DNA of 64,000 nt from Chionis minor (taxonomy: Eukaryota; Chordata; Aves; Charadriiformes; Chionididae): the NCBI GenBank assembly GCA_013398295.1, contig VZSF01002133.1, positions 100,353 through 164,352 on the forward strand. The letters are read 5' to 3'. Position 1 is the first letter of the stretch; every line of letters begins with the position of its first letter. Position numbers and translations under genes: made by a program. Positions 13,601-25,600 of this stretch are shown in pieces. The notes below the pieces were generated by a model that searched no databases, was not told the DNA's origin, and saw only the letters and a program-made list of their open reading frames with translations.

Positions 13601-16600
13601 GCCTTGCGTGTAAATTGAAATTAAATGTGATTTTAAATAGGATATAACAAAGCATCTAGTCCAACAGAAGAAACGCGAGGAAATTCGTTCTCAGAATGTA
13701 TTAATGTAGTTCTTTTTCCTTTTAATTTGAATAGTCTGTGGTGTGGCCTGCGTGTGATTGCCACAGACCAAAAGAGGAAGGAAAAGGGCAAGGAACAAGC
13801 ACCCTACAATTAAAAGGAAACAAGCCTGGAAATAACCTGTGTTTTGACTCATAAGTATTTTAGCAAATTTGATGACAAGGCTATTTCTATGGGAAAATGA
13901 AACTGAAAGAAAAAAAATTTTCAGCCCTTAAGTGGTGTCAAATTTTTCCATCTCAAAGTAATATCAATTCCTTTTTTGACCGGAAATGAACTAATTTTTG
14001 TTCCATATTTGAGCAAAACAAGTAAGAGCCGTGAACAATAACGTCTGAGTACCAGAAATACGTTACATGGTCCCAGGCTTCCCTAGAAATAAAAGTGGGT
14101 TTGAGTGGACAGGAAAAATCCTGTCTGAACTCTAGGAAGCAGCCCAGAAGGTGACCCCGTTGCCGTCTGTTCTTACCCATGGCTCAGTCAACCCCTCCGA
14201 AAGGGGGTGGGTTCATCCTTCCTTCCTGCCTCCCCCCGTCCCTCAGTCTGGTCATCGTCTCCCCCCGGTTAGAAGCAGCCCCCGCTGACCCCCTTTGCAG
14301 TCTGCTCCTGGGCTGCAGAATTAGGCTTAACTGTGCAACAGGCATTTACGTTAATTGATTTTACCTCATTTGTTATGAAGACCAGGTGGGGGAAGTAATT
14401 TCCTAAATCTGTGAATCCAACACCAAAACACACTTCAGTGTCTCAATGTGTCTCATTAATGAGACACTTCATGTGTCTCACTAAAAACACTGTTTACGTG
14501 GACACGATGAAATGACAGGTTCCTTTTTCTATTAAAATGATCATAGCTTATTTTGGTACTAATACGTCATAACCGTTACCCCAGTTGATTTTAATGGCTT
14601 ACCTGTTGGTCTTCAGTTTCCATTTCAGAAAATGCAGTTCTTCGTTCAGTTATGGCACTTCTATAGCTATTCTAGATGAAAAGGATTTTGTACAAAGGAA
14701 ATATTGCTTGGTAAATAACCACCATTTCCTACCGGATTTACTCTTCTTTCCATAGAGAAATTATTTCCTGGAATTCGTTCTTCTTGTGATCGTCACCTCT
14801 TGGCTGCTGCTCACAACAGTATAGAAGTGGGAGCTGTGTTTGCAGTCTTAAAAGCAATTTTGATGCTTGGTAAGATTATGCAGAGTCATGTGTAATGTTT
14901 TTGTTCTCGTGTTCGGGTGAAAAACCAGTTTGTGCTAGTTCACTTCCCTGGGAATGCTCCTGGGAAAGAAAAACCCTGACGACAGGAGAAAAATGTGGAT
15001 GCTGTCCATGCTTCTGTGGCATGTGAGTAGCGTTGCCCCCACAGGTCAAGAGATGGAATTTTCCTCTGGTGAGTCAGCCCCAGCTGATGAGGCTTTAAGC
15101 AGATGTGACTTCTTCACATTTTGACCCTTACCCCACCACCGAGTCCCAGTACATTTCAAACTCAGGCGAGTCCCTCTCAAAAACAGGGAGGAAATATGAC
15201 CTCAAATAATTTTTCCCACCTTTTTCTTTGTTTTACCACAAATCCCGTGTGTCTGTCATTGTGGAAGCTGTGAGAGAATCACTGCTTAGCAACTCTCCAC
15301 GAACAACAAGTCCTATTTTTCCAAACAATAACTGCCTCGGAGCTTTAGTTTGGCTTAAGTTCACTTAAAGCTCGTGACCTATGGTGATGTGTATTTTTGG
15401 AGCTAAATAAATGTCCAGTTGAACAAGCACAGTCTTCCAGATGTGGACATACCCACGGAGGTGCACCTCCAGCCGGAGTGCCGTTACTGTATTCCCTGCT
15501 GGCCGGTGTCGCAGAACTGCCTCGTGGCAGTTAATGGTCCTTAATGGTGTGACTGTATTGGGAAAAATGTTGGTGGCGTGGCTATCTGGGATAGAGAGAT
15601 GGATTTATCCATTTATGGCCATTGTCTGTGTTCTCTTGCTCTTCAGAGTGCTGAGATTCGTTGTTCTTCTGTAGCGGTGTGTGGTGTGAGCGCTTGTTGC
15701 TCTGCCTGTATGCAGGGAGGCGCTTTGGGTAGGGGCTGGTGCAGGGTGGTGAGGAGGAGGAGTCAGGTACACAGTTCGTTTGTGCCTCCACTGCAGCACG
15801 TCTCCTCCTATACCCAAAATGTTATATGTGGAGATGTCTTTTGTTGGCACCCTGCATTAGTTATTATTTAAAAATTGCCGTTGATTGTCTGAGGCAAAGC
15901 GTCAGATGATTGACAGCTGTTGCAGTTCTGTGCTGAGGAAGCTTTGTGAGTAGAAATCTATGTTAGAAAAAATAATCTCTAGCCACAACGAAAGACAGTG
16001 CTGCAGTCAGCAGCTCTAGGGTGCATTAAATTCTTAACGAGTTTTATCAAAGCGTTCGGGAACGGCTTTAGCTTCACACGTGGCTCGGTACCAGTCTCTG
16101 CATCGTACCCTTTGCCTGCCAGGTTCCTCCCTCTTGTCCCTCGGGAGCTGGGTTTGGGCCTGCTGCGGTTGTGCTCGCCAGCTCCTCGGCCGGTGGCGCG
16201 CAGGGAGGGTGGTCGCGCTGCTGGCGGCTCCCTGTCGGCGGGTGCTGCCACAGGCGCCCGGCGCCTCGAGTCCCTTCGCAGTGCGCTCGTGCTGGGCCTT
16301 GCGCTGTGCAGGGCGCGATGCGTCTGCGCTGCCAGCCGTGGGGTCGGCGTGCGGGGCCGCTGCCTCGGGGGGAGCAGAGGGGTCACAGCTGCTTTCCCTT
16401 CCCGGGCACGCTCTGCTGCTTTGCTTGGCTGCTGGCCTTCCCGAGTATCATTCCTGTTCTGTCTCGTTGGTTCAGTCTCTGCCCTCCCTGTGCGGAGCCG
16501 GTGCCTCGAGCTGCTCTGCACGGCGCGCCGCGGTGCGCTGCCACCCGCCACCAGGTACCGTCTGCGCACTGCTGGTCTGCCGCGGCCCGCCAGCGCTCCG

Positions 16601-19600
16601 GCGTTGATACGCTGTTAGATACAGGTTTGGTCTTGTTAAAAAAAAAATTGTATGCTGTTTGTTTAGGAGTAACCCTAAAGCAGCACAAAGCAGGGTGGGG
16701 GCGCAGGCGTTGGCTGTTTTTCTTAGCAGTGACTCTACTCAACCCTCATTTTTCTCCGTCCAGGGTAGTGCAGTACCGGGGGACACGGGAGCAGTGACGG
16801 GAGAGCTGGGTGCGCGGGAGGACCCGGCGCACAGCGGTGTTTGGAGCACTCTGTAAACGTGTGGCAGTCCGGGGATGTGGCCACCGCTGGTGAAGGGCTG
16901 CCAGGCTGCTTGGTGCAGCAGCTAGAAATGTTTTGCTGGTAGATTTTAGCAACAAATCCCAGCGTATTGTGACCAGAGGCCCTGGTGTGAATGTGTGTGT
17001 TTGAACGCACGGCCGTTCCGTGTGGCTGGGTGAAGCTGTTCAGCCTTGTCCTGCCATGGTAGTTGTTGATCCCAATAGTAACCTGAGGGGTTTTCTCTGG
17101 GATGACTGTCATATGTGGTGCATCAGTGAAGACCCACAGGAGTTTCTGCTGACTTAAAGCACTAGGCTACGTCATGCAGGCAGCCATTGCGCGCGCTCCT
17201 GGCTGGCCTCGCAGGGCATCTTTATGTGCCGCACTTTGGGCTATTTTCTCTACTGCTACACGCTGTAGTTGCAGCTTCTTCCTTTTCCAAGGTTTCAGGC
17301 CCATAAGCACATAAAACATGAACTGCTACAGGTTTGACGTCTTTTTTGCATTGTGTCCGAAGTATTTTTCCTTGTTTCTCCGGCCGCCCGCGTTGGTTTC
17401 AGGTAGATGGTGGTTGTAAAGCTGTGCCGGAGCCTCACGGAGAGGAATTGTTCACCGGTGTTTGCCAGGCTCCCTCAGCGTGCTCTGTCCTTTCGCATTC
17501 CCAGAAGATCAGTCTCTCTTGTCTGGAAGTTCATAATGAGATGGGCTAAGGGGCCACGGGTCAAAACTTATCTATGGAGTGTTAATAAATCAAAGTAAGA
17601 GAGAAGACTTGGGAAAGGGACATCTGAGAAGAGCAAGTAACCCAACTCTGCCTTATCTGCCAAAGCCATTCCATGCACTCACAGACCTTTTCCTGTTGAG
17701 CACATAGTAACATTGTGTTTGATTTGTCTAAACCTTCTCCTGCATCTGAAATATCCGTTAAAAAGATGCTCTGCAAAATGAAGCAAGTGGATGATACTTT
17801 GAAGACGGTGATTTTCTGGGTCAGTTAGTGCTGCCCTTTTTGAATGCAACTGCCTCACTCCTGCTTTGCTCGGCAGCCGGCCTGGCCTCGACGGTGTCCG
17901 TCCCCTGGCGGGTAAGTGTCCCGCGGGCACCGGGGCTTGGGGAGAGGCTCACCCCGTGCTTCTGTGCTTGTGCCGTACAGGTGACGCTGAAATTGGCAGC
18001 AACAGTGTGGACTCCTTGAAGAGCGAAGACTTCCATGTGAGAGGCTTATTGGATGAACTCAATGAGGATGAAATCTGGGGTTCCTCTCACACTTTGAAGT
18101 CATGTGGAAAAGCTGTTTCCATAGAAACTGCTAGTTTAAGCGAGTACGCTAGATACGTGCTAAGAACAATTTGCCAGCAGGTAATCTGTAAAACTACTCT
18201 TCTGTCTTCATTTGGGGAAACACTGTTATTGTATTTGAAAAGTGTAACGTATATTCTGGTGAAAATGAAAGCTGAAGTATTTCAATATTTGAGTTCTGTT
18301 TGGGTTCCCTGATTTGGACAATTCATACACGGAGTACTATGTTACAGGGGGCAAAAAATTGCTGTAGTTAGTTATTAGCATCTCCCGGCATTTTATCAGA
18401 ATTGAGGTGTTTTTCCTGCCTGAATCTCGAGCGCTTTGAGAAGACAGCAGGACCACTCCATCAGCTGGCTGCTCAAAGTGCTTTGGCAGTAGCATTTGTT
18501 TTATGGCAAAGTTGCTTTCAAAGTGTAGAAGAAATGACTCTTGGAAAACATGTTGACAGTCTTGTACTTTCAAGTGGTACTGAGTGACAGAAGACATTTC
18601 TAACCTCACGTGTTGCATGAACCGTAGTTCACTTCAAGTTTTGCCTTTTCTGTTTAGCTTGCCAAAAGTTAATATTGCCTTGAGACTGCCTTGTGAATCT
18701 GTTGTCTGATAACTTACAGGAATGGGTTGGAGAGCACTGCTTAAAAGAACCTGAGAGGCTGTGCACAGACAAAGATCTTATTTTGGATCCTGTTCTTTCA
18801 AATAAACAAGCGCAGAAACTCCTTCAACTTATCTGTTATCCTCATGGTATAAAAGAGTGCACCGAGGGTGACAACCCTCAGCGGCAGCACATCAAGCGCA
18901 TACTGCAGGTAACGCAGGGGGTGAAGGTGGCAGCGCTGCCACTGAGCCCTGACCTGTCATTCAGCAGCACCGCCAAGTGACGCTGTTTGCAGTTCCTGGG
19001 GCAATCGGGCATTAGATTCTTCTTTAAAGATTGTACCAGCTCAGGATCCCCGGTCTCTGGGGTAAACGTTCTGTAGCGTGACTCCTGGTGTCTCGTTACT
19101 CCTGAGTGCCCGTTAGGGAGGAAGCAGGCGTGCGGACGCAGCACGCTCCCCGTTCTGGTCATTGTTGTCAGGCATCAGGAAGCCACTGAGAGGGAGCTGC
19201 CTGCTGTCCCCACAGGGCTCTGTGACAGTGCTGTGGGGAAAGACTCCGTGGAAAAGGCTCAAACGCCTTCACGGACGCTTCTAAACTGCCCCTTTCTTGT
19301 AATTCAGCTGCATCAGGGATGCTTCGTTTCTTAAACTACAGAATGGGTTTTCTTTGAATAGAACTGTGAAGAATCAAGTTGTCAATATCTGACCCAGGAC
19401 AAATAGTGATCAGTGTCCTGCAAACTAATCGCTTCAGCGGCTGCATTTGCTTTAATCGTGTCTAGATGGCCTTGTGCTAAATACAAACACATCCACTTGG
19501 GTGGCGATGCCATGGATTCATGTAACTGCTAATGAAAGAGTCAGTTACATCTTCCGTATTCATACTGAACTGAACTCAGGTTTTGGAGAGAGAGAGATTC

Positions 19601-22600
19601 TTATTCAGAAAAGTTGCACAGTTAAAAGTACTGAGTAACGATATTAGCTGCAAAGATTTGGAAGTTAATGTACATTGTTTAATAGCTCTGATATCTTGGG
19701 ATGTCGTTAGACAAAAACAGGAGTGACTGTGATGACCTGCTTATAAGATGCGGCTTTTGCATGTAGTGTATTTAGTTATGAGACTTTTTTTTCCCCTCAG
19801 ACCTGTAAAATGTTGACACATGTATTTGTAATGTTAATTCTTACCTAGAACTTAGATCAGTGGACTCTCCGGCAGTCTTGGTTGGAGCTGCAACTAATGA
19901 TCAAACAGTGCATGAAGGAGCCTGTGAGTATTTGTTTTCAGACTTTCTCATCTAAATATTTAATGCAAAAAAGTATGTTAAATTTTAACGTAGTCCGTGA
20001 GCAAACATACCATGAATGTGCTAGTTTACTTATGTTTTACTGTAGGGTTCTGGGTCTGTGGCTGAAATGAACAGCTTGTTGGATAATATTGCAAAGGCGA
20101 CAATAGAGGTGTTTCAGCAATCCGCTGATCTAAACAATAACTCTTCTAACTCTGGTATAGGCCTCTTCAATCCAAACTCTGTTGGAAATGCTGACACAAG
20201 TAATACAAGACAGAATGGTAAAAAGACATTCCTAAGGTATTTTTTGTAGCACCTTTTTAATTATTTTAGCCAACATGATGCTTAATTATGTGTAGATTGC
20301 CTCGACTTTTTTGCACTTGAAATAGGAATGTTCAGAAATGAATAACCTGAAGGTTACTTCTGTTTACTTTTGTTTAACAATAAATATACTTGCTATTCTT
20401 GAATTTTCTGGAAACCAGAAATTGTGACTGCTCAGTCCACAGTAGTTACTCCGTATGCGTAGTGTCAACTGCTTTATTAAAGCAGTTCGGTCTTGTAACA
20501 GCTAATAATGGTTGCAAAACTACATGGATATTTTGGCTGAAATAAGTTTGTTCTACTTGTAGTTCCTCTGAACGGCGAGGAGTGTGGCTGGTGGCTCCCT
20601 TGATCGCGAAACTGCCTACCTCTGTGCAAGGTAGGGTCTTGAAAGCTGCGGGAGAGGAGCTGGAGAAAGGTCAGCATTTGGGGTCATCTTCTAAGAAGGA
20701 GAGAGATAGACAGAAGCAAAAAAGGTACGACCTTGCGAGATGCCTGTGCGCACAGCTGAAAGGTATTTTTGAAGGAGGACTAAAGACTGGATTTTGGCTT
20801 CACAAAACCCCATTGGTTTACTTTTGTGGAGCAAAAGTTTATCAACCCCAAACAGGGTTCAAGTTTCAGGTTTCATTTAGTTTGAAGAAATATCATCGGT
20901 TTCAGAGGAAGAAATGTGAAAGCTTTGTACCACATCTTCCAGGAGATGTTCTACAGCTTGGTGATGGGAAGTGTTAGAGATTTTAGAAACAGTCAGAGGG
21001 CTTGTTGTCGCTTCCCTTCTATGGCAGTAGACCACTTTTCTTGCCATTGAGATCCCATAGTTATCATAAGATGCCACTTAATTCCTGTTGGGAATTAACC
21101 TTAAGCTCATCTCTAACTTCCCAAGCACATGAGAATTTTAATAACTTAGTGGTTATTGATTTTCTTTTAGTAAAATACTCTTCCCCGGTGCCTATAATTT
21201 CTTTGTGCTTTCTTAGAGCTATGATAGAAATTACATTGAATACTATACACAACAAGGTCTCTCGGCATCAAATACCAACCTTCTTTCTTTTGGTGCAGTT
21301 GTTCACAAAACAAATCACTTCTTAAAAGCTTGTGGTATGTGATTGTTGCATGTGGTCCCACTGTAAGTTTCTTGTTCTTATGTGTTACTCGCGTGCGTTG
21401 TCTTGTTGGTCACCTTCGGTGTTGTTTGCAGTATGCTGTCCCTGAGCATGGGACCAATAATTGGGCTTTGCCACTCTGGTACTCTTGAAAACCTTGTTGC
21501 AGGGATTGATATTTGACTTATGGTTATCATTAAATTCTGTAGAGCCTTTTGAATCTACTGCTAAGGTTAGAAGATTTAATTTTTTTCTTTCTGTCTTAGT
21601 TGCAGTATGCCCATTACTCTCTGTTGACCCTCCTAGTTCATCTGGGATCTTTCTTTAATAAGCTGCTTTTGTGATATATCGACCTATAGAAGTTCTGTTT
21701 GCCATGTTCAGTTTTGCCACCAAGTAGACTTTGGATTAGCTTTATGAATCCATCTCTTTCTTGTCCTTCTAATTAATTTCTAATACCTGCTTGGTCTGTT
21801 AGATAAAAAACCCAACTTGCTCTCCGGATCTGTTGTGTGTTTCTGAGCACTTCAGCACTTTTCCATTCTGCACTGGCTCTCTTCCTGCTGCAGCAGTAGA
21901 AGAGAACGTGGAACCTCTCTCTCTTCTTTTCTCTTCCTACGGGAGAGCTCTAGTGTAGGAAATCTAAACCGAGCCTCTTTCAAAGCCAAAGTAAAATGCC
22001 TAGAGAAGCTGTCAAGCCCCTCCTCCATGGTGGTTCCTATGCACAGAAGCAAAAGCTTTTACAAAGTTGTTCTAGTTGTAGCACTAAGTTACTCCCTTGT
22101 GTGCTTTTTGAAGCTTTTCAGTCTCTTCTTGATGGAAAACAAACTTTACTACTCTGCACGTGACAAACCCAGCGATACTATGGGAAAGCGTGAAATCTTC
22201 CGGAGCATCTGTAAGCTCTCTCTGGCTTTTTGCAAGCTCTGCTTTCTGTCGCAGGGGTAGCCATTGCAATAACCACTGCCTGGCAAACTGTAAATTTGTC
22301 TTATGGAAATTAATGAGAAAATGAAGGTGTGTTCCTAGGACATTGTTCCTAAAATTTGAAAAATCACTGCTCAACATGACTTTTGAAAATGCAGACTTTC
22401 TATTTCGCTCCTTTGATGGGACCCTGGGATTTTGCCATTCCTTTATACTAATTGTCACCTAAATTGTCGAAGTCAAGTTAAATGCCAAATGAAAATAACT
22501 GTTGAAATGAATACTTGTAGTAAATACACATGTGTATGTGTGGATACGTATCTATATTGTGTTTATGGATGCATGTAATTTTCAAGGAGCCTCTGTACCT

Positions 22601-25600
22601 GAAATGACAAAAATCATTGCACGAGCTGTTACTCAAATCCCTTTGCTGACGTTTTTAACCTCTCCTCTTCTACTTCGCATGTAGAATGAATCTTTGTGTA
22701 GTTCTTTCGGTTTGTCTTAATTTTATGTCTACAGTGGATAAACGTTACTCTAAAAAAAATACTTTTTTTGTAAAAATGTGATGAAAGCCCTTGCCTTGAT
22801 ATGGCATATCCGACAGCTGCATCTCAGTTTACTTACACTAAGCCTGCGTTAGAATTTTAGTGGAATTTGGGCAGCTGTCATTCTAATCAGTGCTCATAGG
22901 GGCAACGTACTTGGGATTCACTTCAGACCATCAACATGGATTAGAAAGTTTAGCTGCCTCATCTCCACAAAGATTGTATCCCTGCTTAATCAAAGTAGCC
23001 TTAAAATACCAGGTTCTGTTTCTGTGTGGGGCCGTGGAGCGTCTGTCAGTGCGCGGTCGCTCAGTGCCCCGCAGCGGGTGGGTTCTCAGTAACGGCGCTC
23101 ACGGAGTGCGGGGCTGCGGCTCTGCCTCCGGACCTGCGCCGCCGTCGGTTCAGCTGGCCAGGCTCTGATTTACTAACCCAGAAACAGACCTAGATGCAGG
23201 CATTGCCACTTCCAGGAAAAAAAGTAGACAAAACAAGGAAGGGAGTGAGGATGGGAAGTATCAAAATAACTTTACTAATTAACTCCTGTGTTTGCCTCTC
23301 TTAAAGCATGTCTCTCTTGAGTCAGCAACCTTTCCTTTCATTGGTACTTACCTGCCTTAAGGGACAGGATGAGCAACGGGAAGGGCTTCTAACATCACTG
23401 CAGAATCAAGTTAATCAGGTAAAACAAGCACATAACCATGAGCACCCTTCGTTAGATGTTTTATGTGTCATCAGTTTTATGTGTATATGATGGTGTAAAC
23501 CCAGGAAAATTACAGCGCAATGGTATGCCAAAAGGAACAGTCCGACGAAGGAAGAATAGGGAGGTGTTTGTTCCTTTTTGACAAGCGAATACATCCTTTT
23601 TCCTAAAATTGTTAACAGATAAATATAATGAACTTGAGTCTGATTTCAGTTCTTTCCAGGAAAAACAATAAAAGATGTTTGTCCTGAGAGGAACAGTCTT
23701 CTCAGTCTCTAGCTTGATCACAAAAATTTTTTTAAGTTTGAAAATTTCCTTCTTTAGGAAAACCCTTCATCTTCTCCAGCTGGTACAGATTAAGGGTTTC
23801 TCATATTTTACAAAGCAATATTGCTCGTTCCAAATGGGCCCGTTGCCGGCAGCTCTTCCTTTGGATCGCTTGCGCTTACTCACAACCTCTGCTGATTCTG
23901 CTCTAGACGTCCCGCTCCCATCTGGTTCATGCTCCAGCCTGCAACAGCTCCTTAAGATTGTCTATTAAATGGATATATACAGTGCCCAGCGGAGTGGGTG
24001 CATGTTTCCTTTTTTCTGTCTTTAGTTTCTGTGAATCACTGTGACAGTGAAAATTGATCCCTGTAGGGCCATCCATCATTTTCTCATTTTGCCTCTCGGA
24101 TCAGGTCCAGGCTGTGATGTAGGTCCACATCCTAGTAAAGTTTATTCCTTTGATGTTTTTTCCCCTGGTGTTACTGCCGTTTGGGCTTTCCTTTTCCCGC
24201 ATGGGTTCTCCCCTGAAATGCTGCTGGTCCAGGTTCCTTCCGGTTCTGGTCATTTCTCATCCAGAGGCCCCACCAGACCCTGCTGGGAACCTGCATCCAG
24301 TGCAAGAGATCTGTTTGCTTACCTGTGCTGAACAGTTAAGTAGGGTGTTTGAAACAGTATTTTTAATAAATGCATAATGAAGCTGCTTATTTTCTTTTTG
24401 CTACAACAGGAAGATCTAGTCACACAATTGATAACAGAGTATCTGCTCTTTACAAATTAATTCCCCCCCCCCCCCCCCNTCTAAGGCTTAAACAGGCGTG
24501 AGGATAAAAACGTTAATAATCTTTTATGATTCCATATAGATAATGGTCGCAAATACTTCAGCTTCAAAGAGAGAACATTGCTTTACAGGAAGAAAACAAC
24601 CTTAACCAAATGCTTTTTCTTAGATCCTTAGTAACTGGAGGGAAGAGCGGTACCAGGACGATGTTAAAGCTAGGCAAATGATGCACGAAGCCCTGCAACT
24701 TCGTCTGAACTTGGTAAGAAAAACTTGGTGGTTATCCTCGTAACACGTGAGGATTTTACAGAACTGGGCAGTTGATGTAGCTGAGACTTCCAGAGCTCTT
24801 GGGGAGCGTAGCATTTGGCTGTTTCACTTACGTGTGCAACTTCGGTTGCTGCTACTTGGATCCATGTATTAATCAATTTAGAAAGTTCCCACCAAGTTCT
24901 CCAAGGTCCCACGTGTCTGGAAACCTCTGTACCAGGCATCGGGGTCGCTGCGGCTTGTTGAGCACAGCGCGCAGGTGTGTGGAGGCTGCCTGTGAGGCCG
25001 CGTGAGGGAGGACCAAGGCAGCAGTAATGCTGCAGCCCTGTTCTCTTCCCGTTTCTTTGGAAGCTGCTGAGATGCAGTTGTGCAGCCGGAGGGGTGACCG
25101 CAGCCTTACGCTGCCACTGCCTCAGGCCAAGGTAAGCCAGCCGTGCTTTCATGAGCTGGAAGTGCTGTGCCCTTGGAATGTGGGATTCGGACTCGACTCC
25201 GACCATTAGGTAATCAGCCTTGTGACCTGGGCAGGTATCTTGTGTTATTGCAGTTTGGTCCTTTGAAGGATGAGTTTTGGTAAAATGGCTCAAAGCCAAG
25301 GCATATTCTACAGTATCATACTATACTGGTAGAAATAGTGGAAAGTTATTCATAGGGTAAAAGATATTATTTAGCAGTTTTCATTTTCAGTCAATGTTAT
25401 ATTGTTCTTCAGATTTTTTCTCTTTGCACTGGACATTATTGTCTGATTTTTGAGTGTGGGAGGAAGGTGATCACTATAAAGTTTTAATTCAACACCTTTT
25501 CCATTCTGAAAATTTTTTCACCAACTTTGGTTTGTTGCATCAAACATGGAAGTGAAGGTATGAAGCTGAAGGAACGGTGTAATAATATTTTGCTTTTCTA

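Noticed and set aside
15979..16797. Overlapping open frames of 175-208 codons on both strands
   Set aside because: They lie in a CpG island where stop codons are rare by composition, are Arg/Ala/Pro-rich on either strand, and resemble no protein I know. No splice or start context supports a gene.
24670..25299. 209-codon frame on the minus strand
   Set aside because: Antisense to a conserved MED12L exon and its flanking intron; no recognisable domain.
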